A stretch of 64,000 nucleotides of DNA, taken from contig NZ_BGJX01000012.1 in assembly GCF_009811655.1 (NCBI RefSeq), positions 35,840 through 99,839 on the forward strand, given 5' to 3'. Position numbers and translations under genes: made by a program. Each line of letters opens with the position of its first letter. The first letter of the stretch is position 1. Positions 34,894-43,370 of the stretch are shown here, piece after piece. The DNA is from Methylosinus sp. Ce-a6. Its GTDB lineage: Bacteria > Pseudomonadota > Alphaproteobacteria > Rhizobiales > Beijerinckiaceae. The notes under the pieces were generated by a model. It was given only the letters and a program-made list of their open reading frames with translations. It made no database searches and was not told the origin of the DNA.

Positions 34894-35988
34894 ATGTCGA
34901 GCGCATCATCAGATTCGGCCAACGAGCCCAATGACCTCATCGCCGGCGACGGGTCCGTGGCGGCGAGTCCGCTCGACTTTTCCGGTTCGTCGCTCGGCTT
35001 TCCGGAGAAGTCCGCGGGATCGGCGCAGCTGATGGACGAGCCGTCTCGCGCGCCAGAATTGGCGCTGGAGGCAGCCGACCTCTCCGACGCGCTCTGCGCC
35101 AAAATCGCGCCCGTTTCGTTTGGCGACCGCGTCTTCTTGTTTCACTCGGAGGCCGAGGCTTGGCGTTACGCAGTCGAGACGATCCGGCGTTACCATCGGA
35201 TCGTCGGCCGTCCGAAGCGGCGCCGGCTCATCGTCTGCGCCGGAGCTTCGGATGGAGCGGGAGGCCCGCCCCCTGGCTTGGACGGCGATGGCGAAGTCTT
35301 AACGCTCCAAACCGACGATCCGGGCGCATTGGCTGCGGAAATCGACAATAAGACCGCTGGAATTCTGATCGCTCCGGTGAGGACGAAAACCGGTTTCGAG
35401 CTTGTCCCGGGAGCGCTGCTCGCCCGACTGCGCGAGACCGCGGACGAATATGGACTCGTCCTCGCTTTCGACGAAAGCTTTTGTGGCCTCGGTCGCTCGG
35501 GCATGCTGTGGGCGCATGAATGGACGGGCGTGCCCCCGGACGTGATGGTCGCCCTTCATCGGCATGGAGACGCCCCGCCGCTGGCCGCGCTGGTCGTCAC
35601 GCAAAGGTTGGCGCGCGGGGCGCCGGGCCGCCCGCGCCTCGTCGATCGGGCGGCGCTCCTGACCGGGCGCGCCCTCGTGGATGCGTTGGCGACTCCGGGC
35701 CTTCTGGAACGGGTGCAGAATCGAAGTTGGCGTCTCGAAGACCGGCTCACAGAGTTGTTCTATAAGCGCCGCGGAGCGTTCACGGCGCTGGGCGGCATCG
35801 GCCTGATGCAGGGCCTGGCATGTCCCGGAGAGGCGGAGCCGATGCGCGCGATGCTCGCCGAACGCGGACTCCTCACCCGCGCCATGGGATCGTTCCTCGG
35901 CCTATTTCCTCGGCTCACGGTCGAGGAAAGCGAAATCGACGCGGCCGTATCCATCATCGACGCGGTTTGCGCGCGGGAAACGCAATGA
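34894..35988 (+). CDS. Class III aminotransferase-like protein lacking the PLP lysine
   Basis: About 364 residues from ATG 34894 (ATG 34804 is an alternative). The segment VLAFDESFCGLGRSGMLWAH and WTGVPPDVMVALHRHGDAPP align with the FDEVQTGxGRTGxLFAHE and PDIxTxAKGLGGG blocks of ArgD-like enzymes. At the position of the Schiff-base lysine the sequence is ALHRHGDA, with no lysine. The C-terminus (LTELFYKRRGAF, GGIGLMQGL, EIDAAVSIIDA) keeps the small-domain pattern. The N-terminal 50 residues are Ser/Asp-rich and unrelated. Probably a non-catalytic homologue; role unknown. Confidence 0.7.
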   Translation: MSSASSDSANEPNDLIAGDGSVAASPLDFSGSSLGFPEKSAGSAQLMDEPSRAPELALEAADLSDALCAKIAPVSFGDRVFLFHSEAEAWRYAVETIRRYHRIVGRPKRRRLIVCAGASDGAGGPPPGLDGDGEVLTLQTDDPGALAAEIDNKTAGILIAPVRTKTGFELVPGALLARLRETADEYGLVLAFDESFCGLGRSGMLWAHEWTGVPPDVMVALHRHGDAPPLAALVVTQRLARGAPGRPRLVDRAALLTGRALVDALATPGLLERVQNRSWRLEDRLTELFYKRRGAFTALGGIGLMQGLACPGEAEPMRAMLAERGLLTRAMGSFLGLFPRLTVEESEIDAAVSIIDAVCARETQ

Positions 35989-36064
35989 AAGCCGCGAGGC
36001 GTTGCGAGAGCGCGCCCTGCTGCTCGACCATCTGCGCAAGGGCGACACGACGAAATATCGGGCG

Positions 36065-36120
36065 CTAGAGCGGTTCCAGCCGAAGTGGACGCCGGTTCGG
36101 CGTCCGGAAACGCGTCAAAA
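36065..36120 (-). repeat. Dispersed 54-bp palindromic repeat, copy B
   Basis: Reverse complement of copy A at 25665-25718 with only a few differences, including the GACGCCGGTTCGGCGTC inverted repeat. It is bounded by CTAGAG on one side and an A-rich run on the other. Confidence 0.75.
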
Positions 36121-36129
36121 CAAAAACTA

Positions 36130-36168
36130 AGAGTCTTTCCGTGTTTCAATGAAATACGGAAAGACTCT
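36130..36168. repeat. 39-bp near-perfect palindrome
   Basis: AGAGTCTTTCCGT and ACGGAAAGACTCT are 13-bp perfect arms; the centre GTTTCAATGAAAT is itself nearly symmetric. It directly abuts copy B of the dispersed repeat and lies 3 nt from the stop of the next minus-strand gene. It could act as a terminator-like structure or be part of a composite repeat. Confidence 0.7.
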
Positions 36169-36170
36169 AG

Positions 36171-36959
36171 CTAGGGCGACTCGCCTCTATCGAGGACGGC
36201 TCGGGCGAGCATCGCGCCATAACGACTATTGCCGTGGAGCATGGCTCCAATTCGATCGGAGAGAGGGGCGCCTTCGGTGTCTCGCTCCGCCAGCAGGCAG
36301 AATTCGTGACGATTGAAAAGTCCGTTTTCTGCGGCGTCTTCGATGGGGGCGATGACTCTCGCGTCGTGAGCGGTGGCGAGAGCGGCGCACACCTCGCGGA
36401 AAAGCAGCGCAACCGCCTCAGCGTCGCCGAATTCCACAGCCGGATAAAATGGAGGGAATACCTCCGGCATTTCGCTTTCGGCAAGCCCTGCCCCTGGGTT
36501 TGGGGCGGCCACATAGGTGATGGGTTTGCGCGTAATCGATCGAATCATTTTGCCAATGCCGATCGCCTCGGAACGCTCCAGTATGTGCTGGCTCGTCGTT
36601 ATGAAGCAAGAGTCGGACAAGAGGTAACGGCCGCGAGCGGGACCGGGCATATGGTCGCAGCAGTAGTCCCTATATAGATCGACCAGATATCCGATGTAGA
36701 TGCCGTGCCCGACGATCACGAATTCGTCAAAGTCATCGATGGCGATCGAGTCACGTCCTCCGCTGAACATCGCGAGTTCGCGCCGGAGTTCGTCGGCCTC
36801 CCCCTCGATTCTGCGTCCTCGAAGCCGCAGCGCCGGAAAATGCCGAGTGTGTAGGGAGAAATAAGTCATCTCGAATCCTTGCTCCGAGATGTTATTCTCT
36901 TCGATCCCGCCCTTCAGCGCTCCGAGATGCGAATCTCCGATCAGGCAAACCTTAGTCAT
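36171..36959 (-). CDS. SGNH-hydrolase-like hypothetical protein paired with a GSCFA protein
   Basis: A 262-residue protein starting TKVCLIGDSHLGALKGGIEE; the GDSH motif resembles block I of SGNH/GDSL hydrolases. No clear DxxH block at the C-terminus could be assigned. It has no signal peptide. The ATG overlaps the stop of the GSCFA gene, and GC content is lower than in the flanking genes. Probably acts with the GSCFA protein on a surface glycan or similar; this is inference. Confidence 0.55.
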   Translation of the reverse strand: MTKVCLIGDSHLGALKGGIEENNISEQGFEMTYFSLHTRHFPALRLRGRRIEGEADELRRELAMFSGGRDSIAIDDFDEFVIVGHGIYIGYLVDLYRDYCCDHMPGPARGRYLLSDSCFITTSQHILERSEAIGIGKMIRSITRKPITYVAAPNPGAGLAESEMPEVFPPFYPAVEFGDAEAVALLFREVCAALATAHDARVIAPIEDAAENGLFNRHEFCLLAERDTEGAPLSDRIGAMLHGNSRYGAMLARAVLDRGESP

Positions 36960-38095
36960 GGGGCGAAAGCCTCGATGAGAACCTCGTCACAGAATACCTC
37001 TTGCAGGGCATTGATCGCGGCAACGCTCGAATTGGGCGCACGAGCCTCGTCTGGCCGGCTGGGCGGTGAATCGAACGGCGCCTCGGCGGCGCCGTGTTGG
37101 CGGAAAAATGTGCGCATCACGACATCCACGCCCACGGCTGAAATAGACCGCAGGTTATTTTCATAGAAAAAGCCACGCGCCGGTGCGCCCGCGATAATTT
37201 CGTATGAGGGAAAATAGTCTATGTCTGGAAACGACATCGCGAGATAGCCAGCGACCGCGCGAAGGACGGATTTGGAATAGACCGTCGCCGCCAGAACATG
37301 CTCGCGGCCGGCGGTCGCGGTAAGCGGCACCGGCGACACTGTGAGCATGAAACGAATGTCGCTCTTGATCGACTTCAGCAAGGTTCGTAATTCGAGAAAA
37401 TCTTGCAGCACTTCATCGTAGCTGAAATTCTTGAATGCGTATGACGAAGGGTCATAGCAACCGACGATCGTGCCCGGCGCTGTCGGATAGACCGTCCCGT
37501 CCGCGAGATGAATCCAAGCCTCGGTCAACCCCAAGGTAAATACGAGCAGATCGGTTCGTTCGAGCATGGATCGGACGCGAGAAAGATGCTGGCTCCGATG
37601 CGCAGCCACCGCTTCCGGCGAGGACAGCCCCTTCGGTTCGACCGAAGGACGCAGCGCGTCATAGAAGCGGCCATTTTTCTCCCAAACGCCGATCAAGGGA
37701 GCGCGAAGGCCACTGCACTCCTGGATCAATTGCAGCAGCTGACGAACGGTGTATACGTTTCCGTACCGAGCGGAATAGAGTTCGAAGCCGAATTGCTTGG
37801 CGGTCTCGCTGTCAAGGCCAGGCGGCGGCGGTTCGGCGTCGATGACCTGAAATCCGCGAAGCCGCAGCCGGTTAGCGATGTGTTGAGCGAAGCAGCTCCC
37901 CGCCGTGGCGATCCAATCGTTTCGACCGATATCGAATTTCTTTATATATAAATCTTTCAATTCGAGAGGATGTTTCTCAACGACGCCTGTTTTCCAAAAA
38001 GAACGGCTCTCAAGCCCTGAGTATGGAGAAAGCAATTTACGCTCCGAAATTATTTTGACGGTAGAGAGATTACTCGGCGACAAAAATAGCGTCAA
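36956..38095 (-). CDS. GSCFA domain-containing protein
   Basis: About 379 residues. It has the defining motif ATAGSCFAQHIANRLRLRGF near residue 65, followed by FGFELYSARYGNVYTVRQLL, LLVFTLGLTEAWIHLADGTV and a C-terminal SYEIIAGAPARGFFYENNLR. GSCFA proteins are SGNH-like and often occur near glycosyltransferases. No ATG exists in the N-terminal part; TTG 38095 is the outermost start, and the TTG before LSPYSGLESRSFW is an alternative. The 5' third is notably AT-rich, suggesting horizontal acquisition. Confidence 0.8.
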   Translation of the reverse strand: MTLFLSPSNLSTVKIISERKLLSPYSGLESRSFWKTGVVEKHPLELKDLYIKKFDIGRNDWIATAGSCFAQHIANRLRLRGFQVIDAEPPPPGLDSETAKQFGFELYSARYGNVYTVRQLLQLIQECSGLRAPLIGVWEKNGRFYDALRPSVEPKGLSSPEAVAAHRSQHLSRVRSMLERTDLLVFTLGLTEAWIHLADGTVYPTAPGTIVGCYDPSSYAFKNFSYDEVLQDFLELRTLLKSIKSDIRFMLTVSPVPLTATAGREHVLAATVYSKSVLRAVAGYLAMSFPDIDYFPSYEIIAGAPARGFFYENNLRSISAVGVDVVMRTFFRQHGAAEAPFDSPPSRPDEARAPNSSVAAINALQEVFCDEVLIEAFAP

Positions 38096-38419
38096 GGGAC
38101 GATGGTGTTGTTTTTTTTGTGCTTCGCGGAACTCTCTGGGCGCCGCGCCTCGTCGCGAGGAATGCCCCCGTCGGGTGTGAGATCGCTCGAAGGAGCCGCC
38201 GCTTTCTTCGGCTCGGGACTCGACCTTCTCGGGCGAAATTGCCGGAGAGGAGGCCGGAAAGCTCCGGTGAAACCGTCCGAGCTCTTTTCTGCGGCTTCGT
38301 CGTCACAATGAGAGACCGCCTTTCGGGCCATTGCGCGGCGATAGTGTCGTCGGGGCTGCGATGAGGCGCGAGTCATGGTTTGCGGCCGGCGCAGGGCGAG
38401 CCGTTCGCCGCCGCCCGCC
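38096..38419. other. 324-bp gap, no gene recognised
   Basis: Between the GSCFA gene start and the rnr stop. It contains an 8-T run at about 38113-38120 and several short direct GC-rich words, but no hairpin-plus-T terminator, RNA or convincing small gene. Short open frames on both strands lack ribosome binding sites. Confidence 0.4.
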
Positions 38420-40765
38420 TCACTTTCGGCGCTTCTGCTTCGCCCGTTCGACGCGGCCGCGCCCCGAGAGCCGGCCGCTCTTCATCGGCGCCGCTCTGCG
38501 TGAGCCGCCCGCCACCTCGAAACGCAGCGCGCCGGCGATCGGCGTCGCCTCGACGAGCCGCGCCTCTATGATGTCGCCGAGGCGGAAGCTCTCGCCCGAG
38601 CCGCTCGTCAGCGCATGGCCGGCCTCGTCATAGCGGAAATATTCGCGCCCCAATGTCGCCGCCGGAATGAAGCCGTCGGCGCCGGTGTCGAGCAGCCGCA
38701 CGAACAGGCCGGCGCGCGTCACCCCCGAGATGCGCGCCGGAAAGCGCGCGCCGATCTGCGCGGCGAGATGGGCGGCGATGAGCCGGTCGACGGTCTCGCG
38801 CTCCGCCGCCATGGCGCGCCGCTCGGCGCCGGAGATGCGCGCCGCCACCTCGGCGAGCTCGCCGGCCGCGACATCGGGCATGGCGCCGGGGCCGAAATTC
38901 AGCGCGCGAATCAGCGCGCGATGCACGACGAGATCGGCGTAGCGGCGGATCGGCGAGGTGAAATGCGCGTAGCGGCGCAGGTTGAGGCCGAAATGGCCGT
39001 AATTCTCATGCGTATATTCGGCCTGCGCCTGCGTGCGCAGAATGATCTCATTGACGATATTCTCATGCTCCTTGCCGCGCACGCGCTCCAGAATGACGTT
39101 GAAATGCGAAGGCCGCAGCACCTGCCCCTTGGCGAGCTTCACGCCGATCGTCGCGAGGAATTCCGAGAGCGCCGCGACCTTCTCGCGCGAAGGCTCGTCA
39201 TGGGCGCGATAGATGAGCTTCTGCCGGTTCTCCTCGAGGACCTCCGCCGCCGCCACATTGGCGAGGATCATGAATTCCTCGATCAGGCGATGGGTGGAAA
39301 GACGCGGCGGGACGACGACGCGATCGACCGTGCCGTCGGCTTTCAGCAGAATCTTGCGTTCGGGCAATTCGAGCTCTAGCGGCGCGCGCAATTCGCGCGC
39401 CTGATCGGCAGCCTGATAGGCGCGATAGAGCGGCTCCAGCACGCCTTCCATCAGCGGCGCGCAAATCTCGTCCGGGCGTCCGTCGAGCGCCGCCTGCGCC
39501 TGCGCATAATTGAGCTTGGCCTTGGAGCGCATCATCACGCGATGGAAGGAATGGTCGAGCTTATGGCCCTTTGGCGTGATGCGCATGCGCACGGCGAGCG
39601 CCGGACGATCCTCGTTCGGGCGCAGCGAGCAGAGATCATTGGAGATGCGCTCGGGCAGCATGGGCACGACGCGATCGGGAAAATAGACCGAATTGCCGCG
39701 CTCCAGCGCATCCTTGTCCAGCGCCGAATGCGGGCGGACGTAATAGGCGACGTCGGCGATGGCGACGGTGACGACATGCCCGCCCTCATTGTCCGGCGCC
39801 GCGTCGGGCTCGGCGAAGACGGCGTCGTCATGGTCCTTGGCGTCGGGCGGATCGATGGTCACGAGCGGCAGCTCGCGCCAATCCTCGCGATGCGCCTCGA
39901 GGCGGGCAGGCTCGGCCGCCCGCGCCTCGGCGATCGCCTCGGCGCGGAACTCGTCCGGAATGCCATGGACGCGTAGCGCGATCATGCTGATCGCTTTTTC
40001 GGTGGCGAGCGAGCCGAGCGTCTCGCGCACGCGGGCGCGCGGCGCGCCGATGCGCGTCTTGCCGATGAGATCGACAGCGACGAGATCGCCGTCCTCGGCC
40101 TCGCCGCGATCTTCCGCCGCGATCGAAAGCTCGCGGCCGGCCTGCTTCTTGTCGACCGGCTCGATGCGCGCCACGCCATTGGCGGCGACGCGCAGCACGC
40201 CGATGACGCGCGTTCGCGCCTTCGACAAGAGTTTTACCACGCGCCCGGCGTAGGGCGGCTCGTCGGGGCCGGCGTCGCGGTCCGGCTCGGCGCGCACCAG
40301 CGCGCGGTCGCCGACGCCGGGCAGGGGCTCGCCGGGCTTCGGCCGGCGCGGCGTCGATAGGCGGATGCGGGGCGGGGGGCCGAGCTCGTCGGCGTCCCAT
40401 TCGGCCGGCGCGGCGACGAGCTCGCCGTCGGAATCGCGGCCCACGATGTCGGCCAGCACGACGGCGGGCAGCGCGCCGTGGCGCGTGAAACGCTTGCCGC
40501 GCCGCTCGACCGAGCCCTCCCCCTCGAGCTCGGCCAAGAGGCGCTTCAGCTCGATGCGGTCGGCGCCTTTGACGCCGAAAGCGCGCGCGATCTCGCGCTT
40601 GCCGATTTTTCCCGTATGGCCGGCGCGGCTCATCGCCTCGCGCTCGCGGGCGATGAAGGCGAGTATGTCCTCCCGCGAGGGGAGGGCGGAAGGAGGCGAG
40701 CCTGGCTCGTGCGATTTCTTGGTCAAAGTCGGTCTCGAAGGCCGCGGAATCGTCGCTCGGATCAA
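38420..40765 (-). CDS. rnr: Ribonuclease R
   Basis: About 781 residues: N-terminal winged-helix-like region (LPSREDILAFIARE, KREIARAFGVKGADRIELKR), cold-shock domains, the RNB catalytic domain with TIDPPDAKDHDDAVF (catalytic aspartates) and YFPDRVVPMLPERISNDLCS, YAHFTSPIRRYADLVVHRAL, and a C-terminal S1 domain followed by a basic tail. It is a processive 3'-5' exoribonuclease. The start is uncertain: TTG 40765 is the outermost, and another TTG at 40726 is possible. Confidence 0.93.
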   Translation of the reverse strand: MIRATIPRPSRPTLTKKSHEPGSPPSALPSREDILAFIAREREAMSRAGHTGKIGKREIARAFGVKGADRIELKRLLAELEGEGSVERRGKRFTRHGALPAVVLADIVGRDSDGELVAAPAEWDADELGPPPRIRLSTPRRPKPGEPLPGVGDRALVRAEPDRDAGPDEPPYAGRVVKLLSKARTRVIGVLRVAANGVARIEPVDKKQAGRELSIAAEDRGEAEDGDLVAVDLIGKTRIGAPRARVRETLGSLATEKAISMIALRVHGIPDEFRAEAIAEARAAEPARLEAHREDWRELPLVTIDPPDAKDHDDAVFAEPDAAPDNEGGHVVTVAIADVAYYVRPHSALDKDALERGNSVYFPDRVVPMLPERISNDLCSLRPNEDRPALAVRMRITPKGHKLDHSFHRVMMRSKAKLNYAQAQAALDGRPDEICAPLMEGVLEPLYRAYQAADQARELRAPLELELPERKILLKADGTVDRVVVPPRLSTHRLIEEFMILANVAAAEVLEENRQKLIYRAHDEPSREKVAALSEFLATIGVKLAKGQVLRPSHFNVILERVRGKEHENIVNEIILRTQAQAEYTHENYGHFGLNLRRYAHFTSPIRRYADLVVHRALIRALNFGPGAMPDVAAGELAEVAARISGAERRAMAAERETVDRLIAAHLAAQIGARFPARISGVTRAGLFVRLLDTGADGFIPAATLGREYFRYDEAGHALTSGSGESFRLGDIIEARLVEATPIAGALRFEVAGGSRRAAPMKSGRLSGRGRVERAKQKRRK

Positions 40766-40948
40766 TGTCGGGACAGCAATATATACACCGCCCGCCGCCG
40801 AACGCGCGTCGCCCGCGCCGTTGACGCTCCGTTTACGCTTTCACGAGGTTATCAAAAATTAACCCCGATCGCTCGGATCGATTTAGAGCCGGATGAGAAA
40901 TTCGCCGTAAGCGTAAGCAATCGGATTTGCGCCATCGAGAGTGTCACA

Positions 40949-42703
40949 ATGCGGCCTATGTCGGAACCGGGGCGATCGGCTCGCTCTTTCATGCAGGATC
41001 GCGGCGGCAATGTCGCGATCATCCTCGGATTGAGCTTCATGCCCGCCGTCATGATGATCGGCGCGGGAATCGACTATGGACGCATAGCGGCGGCGCGCGG
41101 CTCGCTGCAGCAGGCGGCGGACTCCGCCGTGCTCGCCGTCGCCAAAGGCATCGTCAGCTCCACCACGGATCAACAGGCGCGCAGCCAGGCGCAGGTCTAT
41201 CTCTCCGCCAATTATCGCAATCCGACCGCGGCGGTGAGCTCGGCGACGATCGCCACGGATCGGCTGTCGCTCTGCATCACGGCGCAGGCGCAGATCTCGA
41301 CCGCCATCATGAAGATCGCCGGGACGAGCACGATGTCGACCCAGGTGACCGCCTGCGCGGCGCTGCAAGGCGGCGTCAGCCCGACGGACACCTATGAGAT
41401 CGCGCTGGTGCTCGACAATTCCGGCTCGATGAGGCGGAGCACGAGCGGCACGACCAAGATCCAGGCGCTGCAGAACGCCGCGACGAGCTTCGTGAATACG
41501 ATGTTCTCCAAGGCGCCGGGGCGGGTGAAATTCTCGGTGGCGCCCTTCGCCGGCGGCGTCGTCGCGGTCGATCCTTCCGTCTCGACCAATCGCGGCCTGT
41601 CATGGATCGACCTCGCCGGCGCCAATTCGCAGCATTGGATCGCTTTCAGCAATGGCGAGGTCGACAGCAGCGGCAAGGTCGACCCCGTGAAGGCCAAGGC
41701 CGATGCGAATGCGGTCGGTTTCACCAATCGCTTCGATATTTTCAACAAGCTCAAGGCGCGCAATTCGAGTCTCGACTGGCGCGGCTGCTTCGAGGAGCCC
41801 GCCTACCCGTATAATGTGCAGGATGTGACGATCTCCTTGGCCAATGCCGAGTCCTTGTTCGTTCCCTATCTCGCGCCCGACGAACCCGACGGCGACGAAA
41901 ATTACGGCAACAGCTATCTCGCCGACAACGACACCAAATCCTCGGTCTGCAGCAATACGGCGACCAGCGAATGGGGCAAGCTCACCCGCATCTGCAAATA
42001 TAAGGGGAGCGCTTCGATCAGCGGCTCCTTCGGTCCGACGAGCTTCTTCGGGCCGAACCAATTCTGCCCCGACAATCGGACGCAGACGGTTCTTCAACTC
42101 TCTTCGACGCAGACGACGATCACCAACAAGATCGGCCAGCTGGCCGCCAACGGCAACACCAATCTGCATGCCGGCTTCATGTGGGGCTGGCGGACGATCT
42201 CGCCGGTCGGGCCTTTCGCGCAGGGCAATGCCTATAGCGCCGCCGGCAATCACAAGGTCATCGTGTTCATGACCGACGGTTTCAACCATTGGGGAACGCA
42301 GACGAGCACAGTGGTCGGGTCGGATTACGAGGCGCTCGGCTATTACACCTACAATGGCACGGCCAATGCGCGTCTTCCAGACGGCAGGACGGGCGACGGC
42401 GTCAATTACCGGTCGAAGCTGACGGCCTCGGCCGGAAGCAGCTCGAGCTACCTATCGACGTCGCGCGGCGCCGTGGACGAGCTGACGCTCGAGGCCTGCA
42501 CGAACGCCAAGGCGGCGGGAATCGAGATTTTCACCATCGGCTTCTCGATCTCGACCGATCCGATCGACTCTCAGGGCCTGACACTGTTGAGGAACTGCGC
42601 CACCAACGCGGAGCACTATTTCGCGGCGACCGACGCGGATAGCCTCAACCTCGCCTTTTCGACGATCGGCACGGGCCTCGGCTCGCTGCGGCTGACGCAG
42701 TGA
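40949..42703 (+). CDS. TadG-like pilus assembly protein with a von Willebrand A domain
   Basis: A 584-residue protein. Residues about 15-60 are a TadE/G-type N-terminus (FMQDRGGNVAIILGLSFMPA, DYGRIAAARGSLQQAADSAV). A vWA domain follows with the MIDAS motif VLDNSGS at about residue 157 and KVIVFMTDG later. Such Flp/Tad-associated proteins are exported and influence pilus or surface adhesion. No other tad gene is in the window. ATG 40958 is an alternative start. Confidence 0.85.
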   Translation: MRPMSEPGRSARSFMQDRGGNVAIILGLSFMPAVMMIGAGIDYGRIAAARGSLQQAADSAVLAVAKGIVSSTTDQQARSQAQVYLSANYRNPTAAVSSATIATDRLSLCITAQAQISTAIMKIAGTSTMSTQVTACAALQGGVSPTDTYEIALVLDNSGSMRRSTSGTTKIQALQNAATSFVNTMFSKAPGRVKFSVAPFAGGVVAVDPSVSTNRGLSWIDLAGANSQHWIAFSNGEVDSSGKVDPVKAKADANAVGFTNRFDIFNKLKARNSSLDWRGCFEEPAYPYNVQDVTISLANAESLFVPYLAPDEPDGDENYGNSYLADNDTKSSVCSNTATSEWGKLTRICKYKGSASISGSFGPTSFFGPNQFCPDNRTQTVLQLSSTQTTITNKIGQLAANGNTNLHAGFMWGWRTISPVGPFAQGNAYSAAGNHKVIVFMTDGFNHWGTQTSTVVGSDYEALGYYTYNGTANARLPDGRTGDGVNYRSKLTASAGSSSSYLSTSRGAVDELTLEACTNAKAAGIEIFTIGFSISTDPIDSQGLTLLRNCATNAEHYFAATDADSLNLAFSTIGTGLGSLRLTQ

Positions 42704-42710
42704 GGGGAAA

Positions 42711-43367
42711 TCAGCGCTTCGGCCTGTGAAGCGCTGCGGCCTCGCGGATAGCGGCGGTCAACTCGCCGGCGGTGGTGGACGGGCGCCCGAAAGGCGCCCG
42801 TTCTTTTTCGCGGCTTTGCAGCTGCGCTCTGGCGCGTTGCTCGGCGATTTCGACTCGCGTGACCATTTCCTCAAAGTCGCAGGTCTTGGCGCCGTTCGGA
42901 TCATATTCGGGACGTAGAAGCTTGAGATGTATGCAAACAGCGTGACGGTCGGCGGGGCTATGAAACTCTTGCTCATGCAGGATGAGCCACACCTCGAAGC
43001 AAGGGTTCGAACGGCAGACTCCGACTCCGGTCGAAATGCATAGAGCAACCGCTTCGTCGAAGCGTGGATGATCGTCGACGTCGAAGGCCGCCCAGACTTG
43101 ATCGCCTTCCTCGAAGGAGTTTTTCGGCTTGCGTCGGCTTCGCTTCGCCAGCCCTTCCTCGATCGCCCGCGCGACCGCGCGTTCCGCCACGGTCATGGGC
43201 ACGCCGGCCTGAATCGTCTCGACCTTTATCAGCGCGTTCCGATAGTGGCGCTCCAACGCGCGGAAATAGGACGGTTCGGTCTTCTTTCCCTCGCAATAGA
43301 TGATGATGCGGCGCTTCGGCTGGCGCTTGGCTTTCTCGCGCGCGAGATCCCGGTGGTCGCGCGCCAT
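42711..43367 (-). CDS. RloB-like TOPRIM-type protein
   Basis: A 218-residue protein with RIIIYCEGKKTEPSYFRAL near residue 20 and AAFDVDDHPRFDEA near residue 92. The conserved Glu and the DxD pair resemble a TOPRIM nuclease fold, and NPCFEVWLILHEQEF is typical of RloB. RloB partners the RloA AAA ATPase in restriction-linked and abortive-infection (AbiL-type) loci. The gene begins 3 nt before the end of the RloA-like gene region, so they form one operon. Confidence 0.82.
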   Translation of the reverse strand: MARDHRDLAREKAKRQPKRRIIIYCEGKKTEPSYFRALERHYRNALIKVETIQAGVPMTVAERAVARAIEEGLAKRSRRKPKNSFEEGDQVWAAFDVDDHPRFDEAVALCISTGVGVCRSNPCFEVWLILHEQEFHSPADRHAVCIHLKLLRPEYDPNGAKTCDFEEMVTRVEIAEQRARAQLQSREKERAPFGRPSTTAGELTAAIREAAALHRPKR

Positions 43368-43370
43368 GCG

